From the NCBI RefSeq assembly GCF_000013565.1, contig NC_007802.1, positions 3,844,001-3,908,000 of the forward strand: a stretch of DNA of 64,000 bases. Reading direction: 5' to 3'. Below, in pieces: positions 8,143-16,663 of the stretch; the first letter of the stretch is position 1; the number at the start of each line of letters is the position of its first letter. Made by a program: the position numbers and the translations under genes. This DNA comes from Jannaschia sp. CCS1 (GTDB taxonomy: Bacteria > Pseudomonadota > Alphaproteobacteria > Rhodobacterales > Rhodobacteraceae). Below the pieces are notes generated by a model. The model ran no database searches. It saw only the letters and a program-made list of their open reading frames with translations, and had not been told where the DNA came from.

Positions 8143-9837
8143 TCAGGCGTGCCCGGTGACCTGATGTGCGATCTGCCGCGCCTCGTCCGTCATCACGCGA
8201 TCTCCACGCCAAGCCACATGCCCGTCGGGTCGAACCAAGACCAACGACACCTCGAAGAGCGCTTTGATATCCACGTTGGGCATCGCAACGATCCGAAGCG
8301 GTACGCCAAGATCCGCGAATGCGTCCTCAATCGGCGTGCCATCCGCCTCGCTCGCCACGACCAGCACGAAATCACGCCCGAACCAATCGAGTGTGGAGGG
8401 CCCGCGCACGCTGGTATCTCTGCTCAGCCACGCATGCGGCGCACGGGAGCCGGGCCATGTCGAAGGCACCACCTGGCCCGGGTCGTCCGGCGGCTCGGGC
8501 GTGCCGTCCGCCACGATGACGGGGCTGCCCACATATCTGTATCCCAGATGGGTTCCGGCTGAATTGAACTGCCGTGCCATCCAGCGGATCTTGCGCGCGA
8601 CCTCGGACCGAACGGCATCACCTTCCGGCCCCGCCTGCTCAACCTCCGCCGGGGTCTCATCCATCACCATATCGATCTTGTCGGAATTGTTGGCGGAAAT
8701 GGTGCTGTTGCGAACGGCAATCGGCTTACGTTCATGCTCATAGGACCGCAGCAGATCGTCGCCGCCCCATCCCTTTAGCACGGCGTCCAATTTCCAACCC
8801 AGATCCACGGCGTCACCGATCCCGGTATTCATGCCGACGCCACCGGTGGGCGGGAACAGATGCGCGGCGTCGCCCGCCAGAAAGACGCGGCCCGTCCGCC
8901 CGGCAATGTCGCCATCCGGCCGTGACCGGAACGCGCGTGCGACGGATTGGTGGTGGTGCCAATGTTGAACCCCTTTCAACTTGTAGTCGAACGGCTTGCC
9001 CATCATCGCGAACAGGGCATCGTCGGGGTCGACATCCTCGGTGCTTCGGGTCGGGTCGAGGAAGTAGAGCTGGTAATTCCACCGCCGCGCGCCATCGATG
9101 GCCGTGACCACACCGAAGGCATCGGGTGCGAAGATGAAATAGAGGTTCCCCACACCGCGTCCGTGCAAGTCCAGGAAGCTGTCGGATTCGAAGAAGTAGC
9201 TGATGTTGGGCCGCATCCGACCCCGCCCATTCATCCGGATGCCGAGGCTTTTGCGGATTGCGGACGTGCCACCGTCGCAGGCCGCCAGATACTTAGAGCG
9301 CACCGTGATCATCTCGCCGGTTGCGATCTCCTCAATCTTACTGGTCACACCCTCCGCATCCTCTTCGAAGGCGATGAAACGATGCCCGTGACGCAGATCG
9401 ACATCGTCCTGCTTGCCCACATAATCCAGCAGGACCGGCTCCAGCGCCTGCTGGCCGATCTGGGTTTTGTAATAGGGCGACCACGATAGTTCCCGATACC
9501 GCGCCATGACCTCAGGCGGACGGTCGATGGTCTCGCGGATCGACGGCGACGTGACCCGGTGCAGCTCATATCCGGTGAGGCGTGTGGAAAAGGTGATGAA
9601 ATAGTTGATCTCAGGCGGCAGGGCACGGTCGTAGATCGCGTCAATGACGCCCCAACGCCGGAAATACTCCATCGACCGCGCGCCCAGAAGCGTCGCCTTG
9701 GGATGCTCCGTCGGGCCGTCGCGGCGTTCGACCAGCATCGCCCCGGTCCCCCGCCAACCAAGCTCCCCCGCAAGGGTCAGGCCCACGGGGCCACCGCCGA
9801 CAATCAAAACAGGTGTTTCGACTGTACGATCCGCCAC
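8143..9837 (-). CDS. FAD-dependent aromatic monooxygenase (MhpA/PheA type)
   Basis: This 564-aa class A flavoprotein hydroxylase has the GGGPVG FAD motif (14-19), a CDGGTSAIRKSLG block (DG motif, FAD and NADPH contact) and AGDAAHLFPPTGG (GD motif, ribityl contact). A thioredoxin-like C-terminal extension ends near the stop, as in phenol and 3-(3-hydroxyphenyl)propionate hydroxylases. The frame stays open far upstream, but I start at GTG 9837, which overlaps the dctM stop. Upstream residues are arginine- and histidine-rich noise antisense to a membrane protein. It sits last in a dctP-dctQ-dctM operon, so the TRAP system probably imports its aromatic substrate. Confidence 0.85.
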   Translation of the reverse strand: MADRTVETPVLIVGGGPVGLTLAGELGWRGTGAMLVERRDGPTEHPKATLLGARSMEYFRRWGVIDAIYDRALPPEINYFITFSTRLTGYELHRVTSPSIRETIDRPPEVMARYRELSWSPYYKTQIGQQALEPVLLDYVGKQDDVDLRHGHRFIAFEEDAEGVTSKIEEIATGEMITVRSKYLAACDGGTSAIRKSLGIRMNGRGRMRPNISYFFESDSFLDLHGRGVGNLYFIFAPDAFGVVTAIDGARRWNYQLYFLDPTRSTEDVDPDDALFAMMGKPFDYKLKGVQHWHHHQSVARAFRSRPDGDIAGRTGRVFLAGDAAHLFPPTGGVGMNTGIGDAVDLGWKLDAVLKGWGGDDLLRSYEHERKPIAVRNSTISANNSDKIDMVMDETPAEVEQAGPEGDAVRSEVARKIRWMARQFNSAGTHLGYRYVGSPVIVADGTPEPPDDPGQVVPSTWPGSRAPHAWLSRDTSVRGPSTLDWFGRDFVLVVASEADGTPIEDAFADLGVPLRIVAMPNVDIKALFEVSLVLVRPDGHVAWRGDRVMTDEARQIAHQVTGHA

Positions 9838-11150
9838 TACATGTAGCCCAGCAGGGTCGGCAGCCCGATCGCCAGAACCGGCATCGCGACCACCAGCGCG
9901 AGGCGTATGAAATCGGCGACCAGATAAGGAACGATGCCGGAGTAGATCCGGCTGAGCGGTATGTCCCGCGTCACCCCGTGGATCACGAAGACATTTATCC
10001 CGATGGGCGGGGTGATCATCCCGATTTCCATCACCATGACCATCACGATGCCCCACCAGATCGGGTCCATCCCAAGTGTTCCAACGACCAGCGGATAGGT
10101 AAATGGGAGCGTGATCACCATGGCGGCGACCGTGTCGAAGATGCTGCCCAGGATGATGTAGAACACCATCAAGACCAGCAGGATCGCGAGGGGCGGCCAA
10201 CCGAACGCCTCGATCCCGCTGACGATCAGGTCGGGGGCGCGGGTGAAGGCCAGAAAGCGTCCCAGGACGTTTGCACCAATGACGATCACAAAGATCAGGC
10301 AGGTGTTGCCTGCGGTTTCTTTCAGGCACTCCGCGAAGGCTTTCCAGGTCAGGTTGCCGGAAAACAGGGCGAAGATGAAGGTCAGGGCGGCGCCGACACT
10401 GGCGGCTTCGAGAACGGTGAAAATACCGCCGTAAATCCCGACCGAGACGCCGATGATCACCACAATTGCCCGCCATCCGCTGGCGACGACTTTCCAGCGC
10501 TCGGGCCATGGCATCCACTCCGCCTCGGGGGCGAGCTTGGGGTTCCGCCGTGCGGTCCATTCAATCGCGATCAGGTAGAGGACTACGGCGATCAGCCCGG
10601 GAACAAGACCGGCCACAAACAATGCGAGAGGGGAGTTTTCGGTCAGCACGGCGTAGAGCACCATGATCACCGAGGGCGGGATCAGAATGCCGAGCGTGCC
10701 GCCCGCAGCGACAGATCCCGCCGCGAACCCGCCATCGTAGGACCGGCGGAGCATCTCGGGGACCGCGATGCGCGCCATCGTTGCGGTCGTTGCCACGGAC
10801 GAGCCGCAGATCGCCCCGAAGCCCGCGCATCCCCCGATCGTCGCCGCAGCCAATCCACCTTTGCGGTGGCCCATGAAGGCGTTGGCAATGCGGAACAGGT
10901 CCGCCGACAGACCGGCAACGGTCGCGAAGGATCCCATCATCAGGAAGATGGCAATGACGGCAAGGCTTTCAGAACCGATGGCGGAATATGTCTCCGCCGA
11001 GACAAGGGACAGCGCGCGGTCGAACCCGATGAAAACGGATATTCCGACGACACCGACCAGCAGCATCGCGACGCCAATTGGCACATGGAAAATGATCAGC
11101 GCGAACATGGCGGCCAGGCCGATCAGCGCAAGCTCGAAACTCTCCGTCAT
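9837..11150 (-). CDS. dctM: TRAP transporter large permease (DctM type)
   Basis: This 437-aa polytopic membrane protein has repeated hydrophobic helices across its length and the DctM hallmarks FAAGSVAAGGTLGILIPPS and the C-terminal EIGMITPPIGINVFV. It is the sodium-driven transport subunit that works with DctP and DctQ. The start (11150) overlaps the dctQ stop and the stop overlaps the monooxygenase start, so the genes are co-transcribed on the minus strand. The substrate follows from the binding protein at 11820 and is unknown; an aromatic or carboxylated compound is likely from context. Confidence 0.93.
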   Translation of the reverse strand: MTESFELALIGLAAMFALIIFHVPIGVAMLLVGVVGISVFIGFDRALSLVSAETYSAIGSESLAVIAIFLMMGSFATVAGLSADLFRIANAFMGHRKGGLAAATIGGCAGFGAICGSSVATTATMARIAVPEMLRRSYDGGFAAGSVAAGGTLGILIPPSVIMVLYAVLTENSPLALFVAGLVPGLIAVVLYLIAIEWTARRNPKLAPEAEWMPWPERWKVVASGWRAIVVIIGVSVGIYGGIFTVLEAASVGAALTFIFALFSGNLTWKAFAECLKETAGNTCLIFVIVIGANVLGRFLAFTRAPDLIVSGIEAFGWPPLAILLVLMVFYIILGSIFDTVAAMVITLPFTYPLVVGTLGMDPIWWGIVMVMVMEIGMITPPIGINVFVIHGVTRDIPLSRIYSGIVPYLVADFIRLALVVAMPVLAIGLPTLLGYM

Positions 11151-11770
11151 CGTTTGGTCGTCTCGGGACGGGCGTCCGTACCACTCTCGCCCGGCGGTTC
11201 GACGGCGGGGATGGAGATGTCCTCAAGCCCGCTTTCGGTCGCGCCACCATGGTCATCCACGATCACGACGCCCTCCCGCAGCTCGGCGATACGCGCCACG
11301 GTCACCCAGACCTGGATGATGACCGCGAGGCACAGGATGGAGGTTGCCCCCCAGACCCAGGGCGCGACACTCATCACGCCCGTGCGTGTCGTCCTGTCGC
11401 CCAACCCCGCAGCCCGGTCCATCAAGGCTGAAGTGATCATCGCGAAGGCCACCAGCGTCAGGATCGCCGCGAACAGGTTCAGCCACCGCGTCGGGCCAGA
11501 GCCAAACCGTTTGCCCAACCCCTGCCCCAGGAACGTGATTGCGATGTTCTGATTGCGCAACAGACCGATGGGGAAGCTGCAGGCGATCAGAACAGCAAAG
11601 ATGACTTCGCCGAAGTCGCGAAGCCCGTAGACACGAGGCAGGCCCATGTAGCGCGCCAGGCCATCATACATCGTCACCAGGCAAATTGTGACGAGCCCGG
11701 CAAACCCGATCAGCGCCAATGTGTCGGTACACTTTTCGAGCCAACGCCGCTGGCGGTCGAGGTTCAACAT
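11147..11770 (-). CDS. dctQ: TRAP transporter small permease (DctQ type)
   Basis: This 207-aa inner-membrane protein has four predicted helices: GFAGLVTICLVTMY near the start, FAVLIACSFPIGLL, a third around 110-130, and a fourth around 145-165. A hydrophilic tail of about 40 residues follows, longer than usual for DctQ. The start has a strong ribosome site (GGGGGGAG) 7 bases upstream. The stop overlaps dctM. It joins the binding-protein-dependent importer encoded by 9837-12845. Confidence 0.88.
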   Translation of the reverse strand: MLNLDRQRRWLEKCTDTLALIGFAGLVTICLVTMYDGLARYMGLPRVYGLRDFGEVIFAVLIACSFPIGLLRNQNIAITFLGQGLGKRFGSGPTRWLNLFAAILTLVAFAMITSALMDRAAGLGDRTTRTGVMSVAPWVWGATSILCLAVIIQVWVTVARIAELREGVVIVDDHGGATESGLEDISIPAVEPPGESGTDARPETTKR

Positions 11771-11819
11771 GGACGGGCTCCCCCCGGTCGGTCAGACGGT
11801 GCGTGAGGGCTTTTGCCCC

Positions 11820-12845
11820 CTATTGAGAGGCAGTCTCGGCGCGGTAATCCTCAATCAGGCCCTGAAAGGCTGCCAGCACCTCGGCCCCATTCTCTGTCGC
11901 CGCAACCCACTGATCGTAAATGTCGGGATAGGCCGCCTGATACGCAGCAATTTCGGCCTCGTCGGCTTCCGCAATCGCGTAGCCCGCTTCGCGCTGCCTC
12001 TCGATGATCCCAAGGGTGATCTCGTCATAGGCCTGACCACCGGCACGGGCCAATTCCTCTCCGGCATGGCGCATCATGACCTCTTGCTGTTCGGCCGACA
12101 GGCTTTCCCACAGGTCAAGGTTCATCAACAGCAGGAACGGCGAGGCCCCGAGGGGGACACGGTACGCGCCGTTCGACACAGCAAAACCGCCGAATGTGTT
12201 CATCCCGGTCCAGCCCTGAAGCTGGCCGTCGATGGTGCCCCGGCCCATCGCCTCGTTCGCCTCGGTCGAGCCAAGCGTCTGCGGGGCCGCGCCGATGGCA
12301 TCGACGAAAATCGCCTGCGTCGCCCCAGCGGTGCGCAGTGATGTCCCATCCAGTTCCTCCAGCGAGGTGACCGGATCGGTGAGGTGAATGTTGGTCACGT
12401 CCGGGGCCCAGACTGTCAGCACGTGGACGTCGTCCAGACCGCCCAGAAGGCCAGTCTCATATAGCCGCCAACCGACAACGGACGCCTCTTCCGCGGAGGA
12501 TACGGTGAACGGCAATTCCGTCACCTGAAGCTGGGTGAATTGGCCCGGCGTATAACCGGGCAGGACCCACGCCACATCAACAACGCCGTCGCGCACCAGA
12601 TCATATTGTTCGAACGGGCTTGGTCCAAGCGCACCGCCCCAGAAGGGGATCATTTCGACACTGTCGCCAAGCTCCTCCTGCACGGCGTCCATCCAGGGGA
12701 TCATCACGTTCTGGACGCCAACGGCACCCTCAGGCGTGAAGGAAGCGACGCGGATCGACGTTTGGGCATTTGCAGCGCCCCCAAGCACGATGCCGGCAAC
12801 TGCCGCCGCCATAACGAATGAGTTCCGGCTATTGAAGTGTGTCAT
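11820..12845 (-). CDS. dctP: TRAP transporter substrate-binding protein (DctP type)
   Basis: This 341-aa periplasmic receptor has a signal peptide of about 27 residues with a likely cut after ANA. The DctP fold follows, with the substrate-gripping arginine in the TSLRTAGATQ segment. GGGGAG precedes the ATG. Transcription probably begins in the 233-base gap upstream (12846-13078), which carries repeated AGACA elements. It is the first gene of dctP-dctQ-dctM-monooxygenase. DctP proteins usually bind carboxylates through this Arg (family knowledge); the ligand here is unknown. Confidence 0.92.
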   Translation of the reverse strand: MTHFNSRNSFVMAAAVAGIVLGGAANAQTSIRVASFTPEGAVGVQNVMIPWMDAVQEELGDSVEMIPFWGGALGPSPFEQYDLVRDGVVDVAWVLPGYTPGQFTQLQVTELPFTVSSAEEASVVGWRLYETGLLGGLDDVHVLTVWAPDVTNIHLTDPVTSLEELDGTSLRTAGATQAIFVDAIGAAPQTLGSTEANEAMGRGTIDGQLQGWTGMNTFGGFAVSNGAYRVPLGASPFLLLMNLDLWESLSAEQQEVMMRHAGEELARAGGQAYDEITLGIIERQREAGYAIAEADEAEIAAYQAAYPDIYDQWVAATENGAEVLAAFQGLIEDYRAETASQ

Positions 12846-12941
12846 CTGTATCTCCCCATATATGTCGGCGCATTCGCGTCGTTCTGATGCTGTTCAGCTC
12901 CCTACCCACCCCGCAGCATGTCCTGCCGTGGGACTTCGACA

Positions 12942-12986
12942 TGTCTTATCTTAGACACAAGTTTTCATTCACGCTAGACACAAGTT
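12942..12986. promoter_or_regulatory. Repeated AGACA elements upstream of TRAP operon (candidate operator)
   Basis: TGTCT-tatctt-AGACA (12942-12957) is an inverted repeat. TAGACACAAGTT occurs twice in direct orientation, at 12952-12963 and 12975-12986, a 23-base period. These lie about 100-140 bases upstream of dctP in the only sizeable gap of the region. ATAAGACA also occurs (inverted) at 12942-12949 and at 15116-15123 between the monooxygenase and aldehyde dehydrogenase genes. A shared regulator, perhaps the GntR at 7-801, is an inference. Confidence 0.4.
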
Positions 12987-13078
12987 CGCCCTCACCTTCC
13001 TGTCGAAACAGCGTTTTCATCCCGTTTCCCCATCCTATAAACGGTCACAAAAATGACCTTGGCCGTGGCTCGTCCCTT

Positions 13079-13855
13079 TCACGGGGCGGCACTTATCCAG
13101 CTTGCCAGGCGCTGACGCCATGTCGGGTCATCGTGGAATGTCAGAAGGCTTTCGCGCGTCGCGGCCTCGCCCCGGCTTGCGCAATAGAGCCGCCAGGCAA
13201 AACACGACATGCACGACAACAAAACGGCGTCGCCCACACGCGGAAACCGCGAAATCGATTGCAGCGTGGGCATCCCGGTGCCCAGCATGATGATCGCCTC
13301 CGCTCCGGCATCGGACACTGCGCCGAGGCTGCTTTCTGCACGGTCGCCCGCCATCGCATAAATCGGGTGGAACGCATCCGTAGATTCAAACGTGGAGGTT
13401 CGGGCAACGACCTTTCGCCCTCGCGCGGTCCAGTAACCAGCACTCGCGTCGTCAAGGGCCGCGTCATAAGGCGACAGAAGTGCTATCCGTGTCGCATCCA
13501 AGGCGTCGAGCGCATCCACGACCGCAGAGGCCGCCGTAAAGATCGGGACCCCAAGGTCCCGGCTCAGGTCCGCGAGTGTTTCGTCCTCTCGCGCGACCCC
13601 GGCGAGGTATGAGGCACCGGTGCACGCGAACCCGATCGCCAGGACCGGCGCATTCGCGAATTGCGCCGCGGCCTCTGCGTAGCGGTCGAAGTAGTCGCGC
13701 AGGCGGTCTGGGATGGTCGCCTTGTCACTTGTAAGACGTCCATTGATGAAGGCGTGGCCCGGTGGGGTCAGGATCGCCATTTCCGGCTCGACCGTTGTGT
13801 TGGCCTGCGGGGTCAGCACGCCGACGAGGCCCTTTGGGGCATAGGCGACGCTCAT
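13079..13855 (-). CDS. Maleate isomerase/arylmalonate decarboxylase-like (Asp/Glu racemase superfamily)
   Basis: This 258-aa protein begins with GLVGVLTPQANTTVEPE (9-25), the N-terminal signature of the maleate cis-trans isomerase/arylmalonate decarboxylase group. The first catalytic cysteine position is filled (FACTG, Cys78). At the second site, where relatives have a Cys before GG..TL, the sequence reads LGTGMPTL with Thr193. Cys215 and Cys218 lie further on and are probably not equivalent. So the usual two-cysteine isomerase mechanism is not preserved, and a one-cysteine racemase, decarboxylase or lyase is possible. It overlaps the upstream monooxygenase gene by ATGA, which ties it to aromatic or N-heterocycle breakdown. 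Confidence 0.75.
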   Translation of the reverse strand: MSVAYAPKGLVGVLTPQANTTVEPEMAILTPPGHAFINGRLTSDKATIPDRLRDYFDRYAEAAAQFANAPVLAIGFACTGASYLAGVAREDETLADLSRDLGVPIFTAASAVVDALDALDATRIALLSPYDAALDDASAGYWTARGRKVVARTSTFESTDAFHPIYAMAGDRAESSLGAVSDAGAEAIIMLGTGMPTLQSISRFPRVGDAVLLSCMSCFAWRLYCASRGEAATRESLLTFHDDPTWRQRLASWISAAP

Positions 13856-15045
13856 GTGACCGCCTCCGCCTGCTTCAGACCGTCCAACATCGAGCTGCGC
13901 ATCAGGTGTGCTTTCAACCGCGCGGGATCACGGGTGACAGCTTGCAGATCCTCCATGATTTCGCGCCGCTTTTCCGGGTCCTTTGTGCGCATCCGGGCGC
14001 GGTTCTGGCCTGCCTGGGCCAGGATCTGATCTGCCGCGACGGGGCGTCGACGTCGATCATAGCGGTCAAGCAAATCGAGGGGTCCGCCGTCCAGAATGTC
14101 GGTCAACGTGTCCGACAACTCAAACGCGTCGTGCAAACCGCCATTCAGCCCCATGCCACCTGCGGGAGAATTCAGATGTGCCGCATCACCCGCCAGCGCG
14201 AGCCGGCCCTGAACGTAATTTGGCACGATCCGCTGGTGAATGCGGTAGGGGCGGCATTCGCGGACATCGTAGGGTGCGTCCTTTGGCACAATCTCCTGCA
14301 GCGCCCGTTCGATTGCATCAGGTTCCAGTTGCGCCTCGACGCTCAGATCCTCGCGCGGGTAGATCGAAACCCGCCAGCGGCCCGGCACCCTCAGCAATGA
14401 GAAATTGCCACCCTCTTTCCAGCAATAGGAGACATTGGACAGCCCTTCCAGATGCGCCTCAAACGGAAAGGTCGTTGTGGCGAGGATGGTGGTTTCGGGA
14501 AACGTCTCTCCCTCAAGCGAAACACCCATCGCCGCGCGGACAATGCTGCGCGCGCCATCTGCCCCGACGCCCAAACGCGCGCGCACCTCACGACGCCCAT
14601 CGGGGCCGGACACTTTCAAGGTCACGCCATCGGCGTCTTGCGTCACCTCCTCCACCTGAGCCGCGAAGTGAACCGTTGCGTTGGTCTCTGCGGACAGGGC
14701 GTCCAGCAGCGCATTCGACAGTTTCCACTGTTCACATTGCAGGCGATAGGGGTGGGCCGTCTCGTCCTGCAACACCGAAAGGTCAAATACCGCCCGGTCG
14801 CCGGACGGATGCATGCGCACCTGCCAGTGCGGGCAGATCAGTCCCTGCTCGACAAGGACCTTCGTGATGCCGATCTGGTCCAGCATGTCGAGCGTCGGCG
14901 GATGAAAGGTCGAGGCGCGCAGATCTTCGGACAGAGCCGGAGCCGCCTCAAAGACATGCACGGTCACACCCTTTCGCGCCAGAAGCAGCGCGAGGCACAA
15001 TCCCACCGGCCCGCCGCCCGCGATCGCAACGTCAATATCAGTCAC
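13852..15045 (-). CDS. FAD-dependent monooxygenase (UbiH/PHBH-like)
   Basis: This 397-aa single-component flavin hydroxylase has GGGPVG (10-15) for FAD, GVGADGARSIVRAAMG (DG motif) and LALAGDAAHLNSPAGGMGLNGG (GD motif). The size fits the p-hydroxybenzoate, 6-hydroxynicotinate and salicylate hydroxylase group, shorter than the enzyme at 8143. It is the first gene of a two-gene minus-strand unit with the AMDase-like gene and diverges from the aldehyde dehydrogenase at 15155. Ring hydroxylation is expected; the exact substrate is unknown. Confidence 0.86.
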   Translation of the reverse strand: MTDIDVAIAGGGPVGLCLALLLARKGVTVHVFEAAPALSEDLRASTFHPPTLDMLDQIGITKVLVEQGLICPHWQVRMHPSGDRAVFDLSVLQDETAHPYRLQCEQWKLSNALLDALSAETNATVHFAAQVEEVTQDADGVTLKVSGPDGRREVRARLGVGADGARSIVRAAMGVSLEGETFPETTILATTTFPFEAHLEGLSNVSYCWKEGGNFSLLRVPGRWRVSIYPREDLSVEAQLEPDAIERALQEIVPKDAPYDVRECRPYRIHQRIVPNYVQGRLALAGDAAHLNSPAGGMGLNGGLHDAFELSDTLTDILDGGPLDLLDRYDRRRRPVAADQILAQAGQNRARMRTKDPEKRREIMEDLQAVTRDPARLKAHLMRSSMLDGLKQAEAVT

Positions 15046-15114
15046 GGCGCCACCCGGCAGCGGTCGAAGCCTTGCATCATCATGTTACCTCTTGCCCTCT
15101 GATGCTGTATTACC

Positions 15115-15129
15115 CATAAGACAAGTATG
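15115..15129. promoter_or_regulatory. Candidate operator in divergent monooxygenase/aldehyde dehydrogenase promoter
   Basis: CATAAGACAAGTATG lies in the 109-base gap between divergent genes at 15045 and 15155. Its ends (CATA/TATG) are inverted, and it contains AGACAAG, like the elements upstream of dctP, plus CAAGTAT, the reverse of the half-site at 912-918. This fits the general style of HutC-type operators; the assignment is inferred. Confidence 0.35.
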
Positions 15130-15154
15130 TTGGTGAACGCCCGAGAAATCAACG

Positions 15155-16663
15155 ATGCATGATGCAAAAATGAACGACACGCCGCTGACGGCACGCAGCG
15201 TGATTGGCGGAACCGAGGTGTCGCACGGCGGCCATATGCTGGACATCGTCAACCCGGCGACCGGCGGCCCTGCGGGAACCCTTCAGGAGGCCGATGCCGC
15301 AGAGGTCGCGGAGGCCGTCCGTGCCGCGCGCACGGCCTTCGACAAGACGGACTGGCCGCGCTGGAGTGTACCGAGACGACAAGCGCTCCTCCTTGCCATC
15401 CGTGACAAGATCGTGGAGCACGCCGATAAACTGGCGCATCTGGAATGCATCGCGCTTGGCGTTCCTTTGAAAGAGCTGAAAGCCCGCCACATGCTGCGCG
15501 CGGCCGAGAATTTTCGCTTCTTCGCGGAATATATCGGCCAGGCGCGTGGCGATCTTTACGATCAAACACCTGGCTACCGAACCATTGTCACCCGTGAGCC
15601 GGTGGGCGTCGCGGCGCTTATCGCACCCTGGAACGCACCCGTGGCCCTCGCGTCGATGAAACTGGCCGCCGCGCTCGCCTTCGGGAACACCTGCGTGCTG
15701 AAGCCATCCGAGCAGACGCCCTTCGCGCTGCATCTGTTGGTGCGGTTGCTCCATGACGCAGGGTTACCGGATGGGGTCGTTAATCTCGTCAATGGGCGCG
15801 GTGACGTTACCGGCGCGGCACTTGCGGCGCAAGACGGCGTTGATCTGATCAGCTTCACGGGCGGCACAACGACGGGCCGGACCATTATGGCAGAGGCCGG
15901 TCGTCGGTTGGTGCCATGCACGATGGAGCTTGGCGGCAAGAGTGCGAACATCGTCTTCGCCTCCGCCGACCGGGACCGGGCGCTGGATGCGGCGCTGGCC
16001 AGCATTTACTCCAACAACGGCCAGCAATGCCTCGCCGGATCCCGTATTTTCGTCGAACGCGCCATTGCGGACGATTTTATCTCTGATTTCGTGGCCCGCG
16101 CGCGATCTATCCGCATCGGCTCCCCAACTGACGACAGCACGGAACTTGGGCCTCTGGCCACGGCGGCCCACCGCGACCGCGTGCTCGAATTTGCGCGCAC
16201 AGCCCCCCAGGACGGTGTCGAGATCCTGACCGGCGGCGGCGTTCCGGGCGACCTGCGGGATGACATTTCCGGTGGCCATTACATTGAACCCATCGCTGCT
16301 TTCGCCCCCGGCAATGCCAGTGTGGTCTGCCAGCAAGAGATCTTCGGGCCGTTTGCCACGTTCCAGATCTTCGACAGCTATAACCAGGTGATCTCAGCGG
16401 CCAACAACACCGAATTCGGCCTCGTTTCCTACGTCTGGTCCGATCATCTGCCGACGGTGGAACGCGCGGTCCGCGACCTTCGATCCGGTGTCGTCTGGGT
16501 AAACACTACGATGACCCGCGAATTGCGCGCGCCGTTTGGGGGCTTCAAATCCAGTGGCGTCGGGCGCGAAGGTGGCGAGGCCTGCGAACGCTTCTATACC
16601 GAGCCGAAGACAGTGACCGTGCCGTCCTCTCCGATCACCCCGCGCCGTATGGGCCTCTCGTGA
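15155..16663 (+). CDS. Aldehyde dehydrogenase, NAD(P)+-dependent
   Basis: This 502-aa class 3-type ALDH has an intact catalytic centre: Glu258 in MELGGK, Cys292 in NNGQQC, and the IAPWNAP and FTGG nucleotide-site blocks. It is related in style to semialdehyde dehydrogenases of aromatic catabolism (hydroxymuconic semialdehyde type). The ATG at 15155 is used; a second in-frame ATG follows at 15170. The stop overlaps the GTG start of the SDR. It probably oxidises an aldehyde formed by one of the monooxygenase pathways encoded next door. Confidence 0.9.
   Translation: MHDAKMNDTPLTARSVIGGTEVSHGGHMLDIVNPATGGPAGTLQEADAAEVAEAVRAARTAFDKTDWPRWSVPRRQALLLAIRDKIVEHADKLAHLECIALGVPLKELKARHMLRAAENFRFFAEYIGQARGDLYDQTPGYRTIVTREPVGVAALIAPWNAPVALASMKLAAALAFGNTCVLKPSEQTPFALHLLVRLLHDAGLPDGVVNLVNGRGDVTGAALAAQDGVDLISFTGGTTTGRTIMAEAGRRLVPCTMELGGKSANIVFASADRDRALDAALASIYSNNGQQCLAGSRIFVERAIADDFISDFVARARSIRIGSPTDDSTELGPLATAAHRDRVLEFARTAPQDGVEILTGGGVPGDLRDDISGGHYIEPIAAFAPGNASVVCQQEIFGPFATFQIFDSYNQVISAANNTEFGLVSYVWSDHLPTVERAVRDLRSGVVWVNTTMTRELRAPFGGFKSSGVGREGGEACERFYTEPKTVTVPSSPITPRRMGLS

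Noticed and set aside
9838-10560. N-terminal extension of the monooxygenase gene by 241 codons
   Set aside because: It overlaps dctM in another frame and reads as Arg/His-rich noise. The family FAD motif begins 14 residues after the GTG at 9837.
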